Shown: positions 9,109 to 18,658, counted from the stretch's first letter. The stretch is 64,000 nt of DNA from Streptomyces akebiae (GCF_019599145.1 NZ_CP080647.1:6262001-6326000), one strand, 5' to 3'. The notes: a model not told the origin generated them from the letters alone. Made by a program: numbers and translations.

Positions 9109-9416
9109 CTCTGACCCCGTTCTCCGTGCGTCGTCGAACGTAGAGCGCTGTCCCGTGCGCTCTGGTCTACGCCGGGTGCTCGGGGGCGGCAAGAGCGCCT
9201 GCCGTGTCAACGTCTTGATCGTGACCGCGTCGTGACCATGACTCCGCCCTGGAGAGCCGGGTGCGTGCGCGTCGTGGGGCCCGGTGCGTGCGAGCCGTGG
9301 GGCCGGGGTGCCTCTGCGCCGTGGGGCGTCTCGTCGGTGGCGGGTGGCCGGTCCGTTGTGGTCGCTCGCGCGGTTCCCCGCGCGGTTTCCCGCGCCCCCT
9401 GCTGGGCATGCGGCCA
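9109..9416 (-). promoter_or_regulatory. Leader/promoter region of the sugar ABC operon with inverted repeat
   Basis: No gene is seen in these 308 bases. A 7-bp dyad AGAGCGC-N8-GCGCTCT lies at 9142-9163, about 35-55 bases before the start codon of the binding protein. TGGTCTACGCCG directly beyond it (9163-9174) matches 9 of 12 positions of the DasR-type half-site pair TGGTCTAGACCA. A copy of the GC-rich repeat core (gcggttccccgcg) lies at about 9370-9404. Operator function is inference. Confidence 0.4.
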
Positions 9417-12400
9417 TCAGAGCAGGGACGGTACCCCCGCCGCCGAGACCTCCCGGGCCGCGCGGTCCAACGCGCTGGCCAGCAGAGCCAGATCCGTCGG
9501 GCCGTTGCCCAACTCCCGTACCGGACGGCGTGCGGGCGGGTCGCCCATCCGCGTCCAGTCGAGCGGGACGACGGTCGGCCGGAGGGTGGCCGTGCGCGGG
9601 ATGCGCCCCGTCACCCGGCCCGCCTGGAACGCGGTCGTACGACCCCCCTCGCCCCGCAACTCACCGCGCCCCGGCGCCGGTTCGTCGGGCCCCGGCACCG
9701 GCGCGCTCAGCACGACCCGCCCGCCGGCCGCCCGGCCCAGCTCGCTCTCGCCCTTCGGCCCGCCCTCACCGGTCGTGGCCACGAGATGCACCCCGAGCCG
9801 CTCGCCCTCCCGGGCCACCGCCTCCAGGGCCCGGACGACCGACCCCGCCGCCGGCCGCCCCGTGGAACCCAGGGGAGGTGACAGCAGCGCGTCGAGGTCG
9901 TCGACGATCACGACGAGCCGGGGGAGTTCCGAGGCCCAGCTCTTCCCGGCCCCGCCCCTGCCGTCCTGCTCGGTGTTCCTCCGGCTCGGCCGCAGCCGCA
10001 GGGTGGAGCTGGAGGACGAGTCGAGGTCGGCGGCCCCCGCCGATGCGGCCGCCTGCGCGGACCCGCGCCCCGGCGCCCCCGTCCCGGAGGGTCCCGCCCC
10101 CGGGGCCGCGGACTTCGCCGACCCGTACCCCGCCGCCGCCGTCGTCGTCGCCGCCGTCGCCGTCGTCGAGGTCGCCGAGCGCTGCGGGACGATACGGCCC
10201 GAGACCTCACGCCGCGTGTGCCACTCCACGAACCCGAGCCCGCCGAGCAGTTCGTGGCGTCGCTTCAGCTCGGCGATCAGGGACTGGGCGAACTCCCGCA
10301 TCCGGACAGGGTCGTTGGCCGTCAGATGGGTCCCCACATGGGGCAGGTCCGTACAGACCCCGAGCCCTTCCCCGGCCCGGCCCCCGCCGGCACCGGCGGC
10401 GCCGTCCCGCCCGTCGACGAGGACGACGCCCAGCCGGTCGGGCCGCTCGGCGGCGGCGAGCGACGCGGCGACCGCCCGCAACAGCTCCGTACGGCCGCTG
10501 CCGACCGGTCCCTCGATCAGCAGGTGGGGGCCCTCGGCGACGAGGTCCACGGAGACGGGCCCGCGCGGCCCGGCGCCGAGCACGGCCCAGGCGCGCCCCC
10601 CGAGCGCCGTCGTGTCGTCGCCCGCGTCGGCCCAGCGAGCCATCAGCGACGCCGGTGTGGCCCGCGCGAGCCCCAGCTCGTCCAGCAGCCGCGCCGACTG
10701 CGGCAACGGCGCCGACACCCGCGCCTGCCGGTCGCCGGGCGCCCCGTCCGTCCGCAACGGCGCCAGCGCCCGTGCGAACCGCTCCGCCCACGCCGCCGAC
10801 ACCGCGTCCAGCGTGGCCACCGTGCCCTGGTTCAGCAGGCCGGGCGCATCCCGCGCGTCGAGCGGAGGAAGGTTCCGGGTGCCGGGATGCGCCCGCTCGT
10901 CGGCACCGGAGAGAGGGCTGCCCGAGAGGTCGATGGCGATGTGCGTACGGCTCACCACGGCGGAGTCCGCCGGAGCGGAGCCGCCGGCGCGGTCGGGCCG
11001 CCCGGGACGCTCCACGTGGTCGGGGCGGGGGCGACCCGGCGAGGCGTCGGACGCCGTACCGCGCGCGTGGTCCACGGGCTCCCGCGACGGAGGACCGGAG
11101 TCCACGCCTCGCCCGCCCGCACCGACGTGCGCCGCTCCCGAACGCCCGGCGGGCCCACCGGACACCGGCCCCGACACCGGCCCCGACACCGGGCCCGCTC
11201 CCGCACGTCCGGACCTGGGGCCCACCGCCGTATCCGCCGTCCTCGCCGTGCCCACCGCACCGGTCGCACCGGTCGCACCGGCCGCACCGGAACCGCTCAC
11301 CGCGCCGTACCCGGCGGAGGTGACGCGCAGCAGGCGCAGCGCCGTGGCGACGTCACCGCTGAGGAGGGCGACGGCCCCGCACGCGCGGAACGCGGGGGAG
11401 ACCTCGCAGGCCGCCGTGTACGTCTCCGTCACCGGTGAGGCGGGCGAGGCGGACTCCGTCTCGGCGAGGCACACGACATGGATCCCGGCGACGGGCCCCT
11501 CGTACGCCAGCCGCACCACGGCCTCGCGCACATCCGCGCCCCCGGGGTCCCCGTCCACGATCACCACCGTGTAGGGCCCCGCGAAGCCGCCGCCCGCCGG
11601 TCCGTCCTCCCGGGCCCACGACGGCCGTCGCGCGCCCCGGCGCTCCGAGCCGCCCTCGGCCGGGCTCGTCGACCCGGCCGTCGTCGTACGTCCGCCGTCG
11701 GCGCCCGGTGTGCTCCCGGGCGCGCGGCCCGCCGTGTCCGCCGCGTGGTCCTCCACGCGGCGGAGCAACTCGTCCAGCCGGGCCGTCGTCTGCTCGCGGT
11801 CGTAGGCGAGGAGGAGGCGGCAGTCCTGGCCGTGGGCGGGGCGGAGATGGGGGAGCCAGCCGAGCCAGGACCAGTCGGTGGTGCGCTCCTCGGCGGAACG
11901 GTCGCGGTCCGCGCTGATCAGGACCAGTTCCAGGGTGTCGGGGGAGTGCAGCGCGGCGAGCTGGGCCACCACCGCGCGGGTCAGCCCCATCAGCCGGGGG
12001 CGCGGTCCGGCCAGCCCCAGCGCGCCGACCTCCCGCAGCCCGGTGGTCACCGGCACCGCCGGCAGCAGGCCGGATCCGTCCGGCGCGGCCCGGTCCGTCG
12101 TGCCGAGCCGCACCGTCAGCGCCTCCGGGTGCCCCGGCCCCCGCTCCCACAGCCGGGCGCCGGGCCCGAGCGCGGTGAGCAGCAGCGCGGCGAGGTCCGG
12201 CCAGGTCTCCGGCAGCCGCTCCCCGGCCGCCGCGAGCACCGAGGCCAGCGCCCCGCGCTCGTCCTCGTCGTACTCCGCGTCGTACTCGTACGGGTCGTAC
12301 TCGTCCCCCGACTGCGCCCGCCCCCCGGTCAGCCGCCGTGCCCAGGCTCCGAGCCCACCTCGTTTGCGCACCCCACGCGGCACCTCCGTCCCCCGGAGGG

Positions 12401-13577
12401 GCGTGCCCTTGCGCGTACCGGACTCGGGGCCCTCGGCGCCGTTCCCGAAACCGCCGTCACCCAAGCGGCCCTCACCGGACCCGCCGTGCCCGAAACCGCC
12501 GGGCTCACCTGCTCCGCGCGAGCCCGGGGCACCGCCGGGATCGTGGGCATCGCGGGGACGGTCATGGGCCTCCGCCCCGAGCGCGCCCCCGCCGTCCTCG
12601 CCGACACCCTCGTGTACGAGCCCTCGGCCGACACCGGGCGCGGCCCCTCGGCCCGTACCCCCGGCCGTGCCGGACCCCGCACTCCCCGTCGTCCCTGTCG
12701 TCCCCGCCGTCCCCGTCGTCCGCTCGATGCCGGGCACCCCACCCTGCCCCGGCACCGTCCGCCGCTCGACACGCCCGTGCCCGGAACCCTCGGCCCCCGG
12801 CGCTCCCGCACCCCCACGAGCCGCTCCGCCGGAGCCGGAGCCGGAGTCAGCACCGGAGCCGGAGCCGGAGCCGCTGTCACCCCCGGGTGTCCCTGTCCCC
12901 ACCGCGATCCGGACATGCCCCTCACCGTCGGGTGTCGTACCGACCCCGCGCGCTCCCGAGGACGAGGCCAGCAGGAGGGCGGACTCGCCGATGCGCAGGA
13001 GCGCGCCCGGGGCCAGGCGGACCGGGCGGTCGCCGACGCGCGCGCCGTCGAGGGTGGTGCCGTTGGTGGAGCCGAGGTCGACCACGGAGACCCGGCCGTC
13101 GGTGGAGAGGGTGACCGCGCAGTGGAGGCGGGAGACGTCCGGGTCGTCGAGCGGGACGTCGGCGTCGGCGGAGCGGCCGATGTGGATCCTGCCGCCGTGC
13201 AGCAGATGGACGCCGCCGGCGTCGGGACCGGCCACCACGTGCAGCTGTGCGGCGGCCTCGTCGACCTCGGGGCCCGGCTCGGAGGGGGCGCCCAGGGAGA
13301 GCACCGCGCCGTCGATGAGGGGCGGCTCGCCCAGGGTGCAGCGCTGGGTGTCGAGGCGCTCGGCACCGGCGTACAGCACGACCTGCCCGCCGCCGACCTC
13401 CCGGCTGCGCTCCAGACGCTCCGCACCGCCCTCCCCGACGGCGGAGGCGAGGCCCGAGGCCACGGCGGCGAGGGCCGTCCCGGCGGGCGCCGTGACCAGC
13501 ACGTCGCAGGCCGTGGCACGTCCTCGCGGCTCGGAGGGCGGTCCCAGCGGGTCTACGACGGTCAGCCGGATCTGCAT
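9417..13577 (-). CDS. FHA-domain FtsK/SpoIIIE-like ATPase (EccC-related), 1386 aa
   Basis: Residues about 112-205 form a forkhead-associated (phospho-threonine binding) domain with GRSADAD, SRLHC and LGSTNGT. A 250-residue Gly/Ser/Thr-rich linker follows, then about 450-760 resembling the N-terminal region of EccC-type FtsK/SpoIIIE ATPases. At about 1019-1030 is a P-loop GPVGSGRTELL, and at about 1217 a Walker B LVVIVDDLDALL. The P-loop has Arg where Lys is expected. Proteins of this class are predicted to be membrane-associated motors for DNA or protein secretion. The gene is divergent from pkaA; the FHA domain makes it a plausible phospho-dependent partner of PkaA/PkaB. The start MQIRLTVVDP is chosen because the upstream extension lacks coding character. 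No membrane segment or ESX gene is seen nearby. Confidence 0.88.
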   Translation of the reverse strand: MQIRLTVVDPLGPPSEPRGRATACDVLVTAPAGTALAAVASGLASAVGEGGAERLERSREVGGGQVVLYAGAERLDTQRCTLGEPPLIDGAVLSLGAPSEPGPEVDEAAAQLHVVAGPDAGGVHLLHGGRIHIGRSADADVPLDDPDVSRLHCAVTLSTDGRVSVVDLGSTNGTTLDGARVGDRPVRLAPGALLRIGESALLLASSSGARGVGTTPDGEGHVRIAVGTGTPGGDSGSGSGSGADSGSGSGGAARGGAGAPGAEGSGHGRVERRTVPGQGGVPGIERTTGTAGTTGTTGSAGSGTAGGTGRGAAPGVGRGLVHEGVGEDGGGALGAEAHDRPRDAHDPGGAPGSRGAGEPGGFGHGGSGEGRLGDGGFGNGAEGPESGTRKGTPLRGTEVPRGVRKRGGLGAWARRLTGGRAQSGDEYDPYEYDAEYDEDERGALASVLAAAGERLPETWPDLAALLLTALGPGARLWERGPGHPEALTVRLGTTDRAAPDGSGLLPAVPVTTGLREVGALGLAGPRPRLMGLTRAVVAQLAALHSPDTLELVLISADRDRSAEERTTDWSWLGWLPHLRPAHGQDCRLLLAYDREQTTARLDELLRRVEDHAADTAGRAPGSTPGADGGRTTTAGSTSPAEGGSERRGARRPSWAREDGPAGGGFAGPYTVVIVDGDPGGADVREAVVRLAYEGPVAGIHVVCLAETESASPASPVTETYTAACEVSPAFRACGAVALLSGDVATALRLLRVTSAGYGAVSGSGAAGATGATGAVGTARTADTAVGPRSGRAGAGPVSGPVSGPVSGGPAGRSGAAHVGAGGRGVDSGPPSREPVDHARGTASDASPGRPRPDHVERPGRPDRAGGSAPADSAVVSRTHIAIDLSGSPLSGADERAHPGTRNLPPLDARDAPGLLNQGTVATLDAVSAAWAERFARALAPLRTDGAPGDRQARVSAPLPQSARLLDELGLARATPASLMARWADAGDDTTALGGRAWAVLGAGPRGPVSVDLVAEGPHLLIEGPVGSGRTELLRAVAASLAAAERPDRLGVVLVDGRDGAAGAGGGRAGEGLGVCTDLPHVGTHLTANDPVRMREFAQSLIAELKRRHELLGGLGFVEWHTRREVSGRIVPQRSATSTTATAATTTAAAGYGSAKSAAPGAGPSGTGAPGRGSAQAAASAGAADLDSSSSSTLRLRPSRRNTEQDGRGGAGKSWASELPRLVVIVDDLDALLSPPLGSTGRPAAGSVVRALEAVAREGERLGVHLVATTGEGGPKGESELGRAAGGRVVLSAPVPGPDEPAPGRGELRGEGGRTTAFQAGRVTGRIPRTATLRPTVVPLDWTRMGDPPARRPVRELGNGPTDLALLASALDRAAREVSAAGVPSLL

Positions 13578-14083
13578 CGCCGTCAGCGGTCCCTTCCGCG
13601 CGGGCACCCGCGAGCACGAGGACGAGACTGCGCGGTCCCCACCGCAGACTTCCCCCACCGCTTCACGGGCACGTCGGCCAGTACTGGAGGCATCCTCGCA
13701 CCTGCCACTGACGAAGCGCCCGCCGCCCAGCGTCAAGTGATCTTGATTGGTCGGCTCTGCCCCCAAAAATGCCTGACCAGTGCCCGCCATTTGATCACTT
13801 GAGATCGGTCACGTCCGTATCGCGGCCGCATTCGGGATCGGTCACGTCCGCATCCGGAACCCGACAGACCCCCGCACGGCAACCAACCGCCCATGAGGGA
13901 GCGTCTTTCCACCGAACGCATACGGGTACCCGTACGTACTCAAGCCACAGCAAGCGGACAGAGTGGGCAGGAAGAGTCGGGAAGTGAACAGCCCGGTCCC
14001 GTGGACGGCCGCACTACAGTGGTCGGAACGTCCGCGAGAGGCCAGGGCGTGACCAGGCAAGCAAGCAACAGGGAGCGCATGAC
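13578..14083. promoter_or_regulatory. Divergent regulatory region between FHA-ATPase and pkaA
   Basis: 506 bases without a supported gene. It holds a perfect 10-bp inverted repeat TCAAGTGATC (13733-13742) / GATCACTTGA (13793-13802). Two copies of gatcggtcacgtccg (13803-13817 and 13836-13850) are set 33 bp apart, i.e. three helical turns. A -10-like TACAGT (14015-14020) points toward pkaA. The arrangement suggests one or more regulators controlling both divergent genes; the factor is unknown. Confidence 0.45.
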
Positions 14084-15820
14084 GTGCGGCCGGTAGGCAG
14101 TAAGTACCTCCTTGAGGAGCCGATTGGACGCGGCGCCACAGGCACGGTCTGGCGCGCCCGCCAGCGGGAGACCGCCGGGGCCGAGGCGGCCGTGCCCGGT
14201 CACCCCGGCGAGACCGTCGCGATCAAGGTCCTCAAGGAGGAGCTCGCGAGCGACGCGGACATCGTGATGCGGTTCCTGCGGGAGCGCTCCGTGCTGCTCC
14301 GGCTCACCCACCCGAACATCGTGCGCGTGCGGGACCTCGTCGTCGAGGGCGATCTGCTGGCCCTGGTCATGGACCTGATCGAAGGCCCCGACCTGCACCG
14401 CTACCTCCGGGAGAACGGCCCGTTCTCGCCCGTCGGCGCGGCCCTGCTCACCGCCCAGATCGCCGACGCGCTCGCCGCCAGCCACGCCGACGGCGTCGTC
14501 CACCGCGACCTGAAGCCCGCGAACGTCCTGCTCAAGCAAGACGGCGGCGAGATGCACCCGATGCTGACGGACTTCGGCATCGCCCGTCTCGCCGACTCCC
14601 CGGGCCTGACCCGGACCAGCGAGTTCGTCGGCACGCCCGCGTACGTCGCCCCCGAGTCCGCCGAGGGCCAGCCGCAGACGTCCGCCGTCGACATCTACGG
14701 CGCCGGCATCCTGATGTACGAACTGGTCACCGGACGCCCGCCGTTCAACGGCCAGTCCGCGCTCGAAGTGCTGCACCAGCACCTCAGCGCCGAACCGCGC
14801 CGCCCCTCCACCGTCCCCGACCCGCTGTGGACGGTCATCGAGCGCTGCCTGCGCAAGAACCCGCGCGAGCGGCCCAGCGCCGTCAACCTCGCCCGCGCGC
14901 TCCGCATCGTCGCCGAGGGCGTCGGCGTGCACGCGAACTCCATGCAGATCGCGGCCGCCGAGGGCGTGGGCCACATCCTCGCCCCCGACCCGGCGCCCGC
15001 GCGGGTGCCGGGCGCCCCGGAGCCGTTCGGCTCGGCCGACCCGACCCAGGTGCTGCCGCACGGCGCGGGCTCGTACGACGGTCACGATCCCAATGCGGCG
15101 ACCAGCGTCCTCCCGCACACCTCGGGCCCAGCGGGCTCGGGCGACCCCACCACCGTGCTCCCGCACACCGGCGGCGCCGACCCGACGTCCGTCATGCCGC
15201 CGGTTCCGCCGCACGACCCAGGCGGGCAGTCGCCCGACCAGCCGCACCCCTGGCAGAACCAGCTCCGCGCGGCCCGTGACCGCAACGAGCAGACGCAGGT
15301 CCAGTACCTCGACCCCAGCGAGGACCCGCTGCGCCGCCGCCCCCAGCGGCAGGCGGGCCGTCCGCAGCAGCCCCCGCAACAGCCCCAGCAGCCGCGCCGA
15401 CAGCAGCGCCCGGCGCAGGGCGGCCCCGGCCCCGGGTACGGCCATCCGCAGCAGCAACAGCCGTACGCGCCCGCCCCCGCGCGACAGCCGCAGCACCGGC
15501 AGCCGGAGCGGTACGCGCCCGCGCCGCAGCCCCAGCAGCCGGCGCCCCGGCCCCAGCGTGAGCCCCGGCCGCCCCGTGAGCCGCGCAGGCGCAGCGCCAA
15601 CCCGATGCGCATCCCGGGGCTCGGCTGCCTCAAGGGCTGCCTGTTCATGATCGTCCTGCTCGTCGTCGGCGGCTGGCTGATCTGGGAGTTCACGCCGCTG
15701 CAGGAGTGGGTCGGCACCGGCAAGAGCTGGTGGGCTCAGCTCTCCGACTGGGTCGGCGAAGTGGGCAAGTGGATCGGCGAGCTGGACAACGGGTCGGGTT
15801 CCGGGGGCTCGGGGCAGTAG
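14084..15820 (+). CDS. pkaA: Serine/threonine protein kinase PkaA
   Basis: A 578-residue Hanks-type kinase. The catalytic domain spans about 7-275: glycine loop IGRGATGTV (14-22), Lys48 in AIKVL, HRDLKPANVLL with Asp142, DFG 163-165, and an activation loop with several Thr/Ser before APE. A Pro/Gln-rich linker of about 230 residues has four spaced TxVLPH/TSVMPP motifs, possible autophosphorylation sites. A single membrane span at about 518-536 is followed by a short Trp-rich tail. The GTG at 14084 follows AGGGAG by 8 bases. The order kinase-kinase-prfB matches the S. coelicolor pkaA-pkaB-prfB cluster (synteny from memory). No PASTA repeats are present. A likely partner is the divergent FHA protein. 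Confidence 0.93.
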   Translation: MRPVGSKYLLEEPIGRGATGTVWRARQRETAGAEAAVPGHPGETVAIKVLKEELASDADIVMRFLRERSVLLRLTHPNIVRVRDLVVEGDLLALVMDLIEGPDLHRYLRENGPFSPVGAALLTAQIADALAASHADGVVHRDLKPANVLLKQDGGEMHPMLTDFGIARLADSPGLTRTSEFVGTPAYVAPESAEGQPQTSAVDIYGAGILMYELVTGRPPFNGQSALEVLHQHLSAEPRRPSTVPDPLWTVIERCLRKNPRERPSAVNLARALRIVAEGVGVHANSMQIAAAEGVGHILAPDPAPARVPGAPEPFGSADPTQVLPHGAGSYDGHDPNAATSVLPHTSGPAGSGDPTTVLPHTGGADPTSVMPPVPPHDPGGQSPDQPHPWQNQLRAARDRNEQTQVQYLDPSEDPLRRRPQRQAGRPQQPPQQPQQPRRQQRPAQGGPGPGYGHPQQQQPYAPAPARQPQHRQPERYAPAPQPQQPAPRPQREPRPPREPRRRSANPMRIPGLGCLKGCLFMIVLLVVGGWLIWEFTPLQEWVGTGKSWWAQLSDWVGEVGKWIGELDNGSGSGGSGQ

Positions 15821-15853
15821 CACGCCTCATGGCTCGGGGGTGCGGGCGCGTCG

Positions 15854-15925
15854 GCGGGTGCGGCTCCGGTGGGGCTTCTCACGCATCCCCGCGCCCCTGA
15901 GAAGCGGGGCCGCGCCCCGTGCTCT
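15854..15925. repeat. GC-rich palindromic intergenic repeat
   Basis: The copy reads tcggcgggtgcggctccgg, then ggggcttctc..ccccgcgcccctgagaagcggggc. It is close to the copy at 32197-32262 over about 60 bases, including the flank upstream of the hairpin core. It lies in the 252-base gap between pkaA and pkaB. Confidence 0.75.
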
Positions 15926-16072
15926 CCAGGCCCGCACGACTGTGGTCTTTCCTGCCCGCGGGGCTTCCTTGGGGACTTGTCGACATCTGAGGGGTGATTT
16001 CCGCCTCGGCGGTGAAGGTTGGGTCCCCGGGCGCGTAGCTTTGTCGCCAACACGCGGCCTGTAGGAGCAGTC

Positions 16073-17305
16073 TTGGGACGGAAGATCGGAAGCCGGTACA
16101 CCGCGAACCAGATTCTGGGGCGGGGCAGCGCCGGCACGGTGTGGCTGGGTGAGGGCCCGGAGGGCCCCGTCGCCATCAAGCTGCTGCGCGAGGACCTCTC
16201 GTCCGACCAGGAACTCGTCAGCCGCTTCGTCCAGGAGCGCACCGCGCTGCTGGGCCTCGACCACCCGAACGTGGTCTCCGTGCGCGACCTCGTCGTCGAC
16301 GGCAACGACCTCGCCCTCGTCATGGACCTCGTCCGGGGCACGGATCTGCGCACCCGCCTCGACCGGGAGCGGCGCATGGCCCCCGAGGCCGCGGTCGCCA
16401 TAGTGGCCGACATCGCCGACGGCCTGGCGGCGGCGCACGCGGTCGGCGTCGTCCACCGGGACGTGAAGCCGGAGAACGTGCTGCTGGACATGCAGGGCCC
16501 GCTGGGCCCCGGCGGCGCGCACCCGGCCCTCCTCACCGACTTCGGCGTCGCCAAGCTGATCGATTCTCCTCAGCGCACCCGCGCCACGAAGATCATCGGA
16601 ACCCCGGACTATCTCGCCCCCGAGATCGTCGAGGGCCTGCCGCCCCGCGCGGCCGTGGACATCTACGCCCTCGCGACCGTGCTGTACGAACTGCTGGCCG
16701 GCTTCACCCCGTTCGGCGGCGGCCACCCCGGCGCCGTGCTGCGCCGCCATGTCACCGAGACCGTGGTTCCCCTCCCCGGTATCCCCGAGGAACTGTGGCA
16801 GCTCCTCGTCCAGTGCCTGGCGAAGGCACCGGCCTCGCGACTGCGCGCGTCGGAGCTGGGTGCGCGGCTGCGGGAGCAGTTGCCGCTGCTGGCCGGGATG
16901 CCACCGCTGGACGTCGACGAGCCCGGGTCGGAGACGGAGGAGCCGGCCGAGGGGCAGACCGCGCCGGTGGCGCCCAGGGAGCGGGTGCGGCGAGGGGCCG
17001 TACCGCTGGTCCCCGGGGCGAAGCCGGACTCCAACCGGGACACGCACACGTCGATGAGGGTGCCCGGGCCGGACGAGCTGGCGGGCGGGGCCCGGGGGAC
17101 GGCGCGGGTGCCCAGGGCCTCGGGGGCGCCCCGGCCGGGCTCGGCCCGCCGTCGGGCGATGGCCCGTCGCCGACGGATCACCCTCGGAGCCGCGGCGGTC
17201 GCGCTGGTGGTCGCGGCGGGTGTGGGCACCTGGGCGGCGACATCGCAAGGCGACTCGGGCGGCGGGTCCCCGGACATGAAGAACTCCACGCCGGCATCGC
17301 CGTGA
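16073..17305 (+). CDS. pkaB: Serine/threonine protein kinase PkaB
   Basis: A 410-residue Hanks-type kinase: glycine loop LGRGSAGTV (15-23), Lys36 in AIKLL, HRDVKPENVLL with Asp130, DFG 156-158, and GTPDYLAPE. A juxtamembrane region rich in Arg and Pro leads to one membrane span at about 370-389 and a short outer tail. The TTG at 16073 is chosen: TAGGAG sits 5-6 bases before it and the protein then begins MGRKIGSRYT just ahead of the kinase fold; upstream in-frame sequence lacks a ribosome site. It follows pkaA after a 252-base gap containing a repeat, so it may have its own promoter. Substrates unknown. Confidence 0.93.
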   Translation: MGRKIGSRYTANQILGRGSAGTVWLGEGPEGPVAIKLLREDLSSDQELVSRFVQERTALLGLDHPNVVSVRDLVVDGNDLALVMDLVRGTDLRTRLDRERRMAPEAAVAIVADIADGLAAAHAVGVVHRDVKPENVLLDMQGPLGPGGAHPALLTDFGVAKLIDSPQRTRATKIIGTPDYLAPEIVEGLPPRAAVDIYALATVLYELLAGFTPFGGGHPGAVLRRHVTETVVPLPGIPEELWQLLVQCLAKAPASRLRASELGARLREQLPLLAGMPPLDVDEPGSETEEPAEGQTAPVAPRERVRRGAVPLVPGAKPDSNRDTHTSMRVPGPDELAGGARGTARVPRASGAPRPGSARRRAMARRRRITLGAAAVALVVAAGVGTWAATSQGDSGGGSPDMKNSTPASP

Positions 17306-17407
17306 CGTCGTTCCATGTCGACCGCGCTTCCAACAAGATCCTCTTCGACGCCGTCAACCCGACCAGAACCGAGGACGAGGGGGTGGTGGTCGGAGGGTGA
17401 GGGACGA

Positions 17408-17436
17408 GGTGGGGGCCTGTGAGACCGGCCCCCACC
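17408..17436 (+). terminator. Terminator hairpin after pkaB
   Basis: Perfect 10-bp stem GGTGGGGGCC / GGCCCCCACC with a 9-base loop, in the gap between pkaB and prfB. Confidence 0.75.
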
Positions 17437-17518
17437 CACCCGTAGGCGAACCAGCTGCACGAACGCCGCTGCACCCCCTGGCCGAGGGCGCCCCACCATG
17501 GTCACCCGGCGGAGCCGT

Positions 17519-17524
17519 TAGGCT
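17519..17524 (+). promoter_or_regulatory. -10 element of prfB (leaderless)
   Basis: TAGGCT ends 6 bases before the GTG start of prfB, so transcription should begin at or one base from the start codon. No convincing -35 is visible. Confidence 0.5.
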
Positions 17525-17530
17525 GGGGGC

Positions 17531-18634
17531 GTGGCAGTCGTCGATGTATCCGAAGAGCTGAAGTCCCTCTCCTCGACCATGGAGTCGATCGAGGCCGTTT
17601 TGGACCTCGACAAGCTGAGGGCAGACATCGCCGTGCTCGAGGAGCAGGCGGCCGCGCCGTCCCTGTGGGACAACCCGGACGAGGCGCAGAAGATCACCAG
17701 CAAGCTCTCCCACCTCCAGGCCGAGGTCAGGAAGGCGGAGGCGCTGCGCGGTCGGATCGACGACCTCGGTGTCCTCTTCGAGATGGCCGAGGAGGAGGAC
17801 GACCCGGACACCCGCGCCGAGGCCGAGTCGGAGCTGACCTCCGTCCGGAAGGCGCTGGACGAGATGGAGGTCCGTACCCTCCTGTCCGGCGAGTACGACT
17901 CCCGTGAGGCCCTCGTCAACATCCGCGCCGAGGCCGGTGGCGTCGACGCCGCCGACTTCGCCGAGAAGCTGCAGCGGATGTACCTGCGCTGGGCGGAGCA
18001 GAAGGGCTACAAGACCGAGGTGTACGAGACCTCGTACGCGGAGGAGGCGGGCATCAAGTCCACCACCTTCGCCGTGCAGGTGCCGTACGCCTACGGCACG
18101 CTCTCCGTGGAGCAGGGCACCCACCGGCTCGTCCGTATCTCGCCGTTCGACAACCAGGGACGGCGGCAGACCTCCTTCGCCGGTGTCGAGATCCTGCCCG
18201 TGGTCGAGACGACGGACCACATCGAGATCGACGAGTCCGAGCTGCGCGTGGACGTCTACCGGTCGTCCGGGCCCGGCGGCCAGGGCGTCAACACCACCGA
18301 CTCCGCGGTGCGGTTGACCCACCTTCCCACCGGCATCGTCGTCTCCTGCCAGAACGAGCGGTCGCAGATCCAGAACAAGGCCACCGCGATGAACGTTCTC
18401 CAGGCGAAGCTGCTGGAGCGGCAGCGCCAGGAGGAGCGGGCCAAGATGGACGCCCTCAAGGACGGCGGCAGCTCCTGGGGCAACCAGATGCGTTCGTACG
18501 TCCTGCACCCGTACCAGATGGTCAAGGACCTCCGCACCGAGCACGAAGTCGGCAACCCCGAGGCCGTGTTCAATGGCGAGATCGACGGCTTCCTGGAGGC
18601 CGGAATTCGCTGGCGCAAGCAGCAGGAGAAGTAG
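17531..18634 (+). CDS. prfB: Peptide chain release factor 2
   Basis: A 367-residue class I release factor that reads UGA and UAA stop codons and triggers peptidyl-tRNA hydrolysis on the ribosome. The codon-recognition motif SPF appears in RISPFDNQG (about residue 204) and the catalytic GGQ in [11 protein letters not shown] (about 248). The reading frame is continuous through the N-terminal region, so the programmed +1 frameshift that autoregulates prfB in E. coli and Bacillus is absent here. The GTG at 17531 lacks a strong ribosome site but has a -10 element just ahead, suggesting a leaderless mRNA. A strong 19-bp terminator follows. Confidence 0.98.
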   Translation: MAVVDVSEELKSLSSTMESIEAVLDLDKLRADIAVLEEQAAAPSLWDNPDEAQKITSKLSHLQAEVRKAEALRGRIDDLGVLFEMAEEEDDPDTRAEAESELTSVRKALDEMEVRTLLSGEYDSREALVNIRAEAGGVDAADFAEKLQRMYLRWAEQKGYKTEVYETSYAEEAGIKSTTFAVQVPYAYGTLSVEQGTHRLVRISPFDNQGRRQTSFAGVEILPVVETTDHIEIDESELRVDVYRSSGPGGQGVNTTDSAVRLTHLPTGIVVSCQNERSQIQNKATAMNVLQAKLLERQRQEERAKMDALKDGGSSWGNQMRSYVLHPYQMVKDLRTEHEVGNPEAVFNGEIDGFLEAGIRWRKQQEK

Positions 18635-18658
18635 GCCCGCCGAATTCGGCGCTTTGTC

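Noticed and set aside
13578..13790. 71-residue N-terminal extension of the FHA-ATPase from ATG 13790
   Set aside because: It would translate through the inverted repeat and has no coding bias; the family start MQIRLTVV lies at 13577.
17531..17620. Programmed +1 frameshift in prfB
   Set aside because: The frame is continuous with no in-frame TGA in the N-terminal region.
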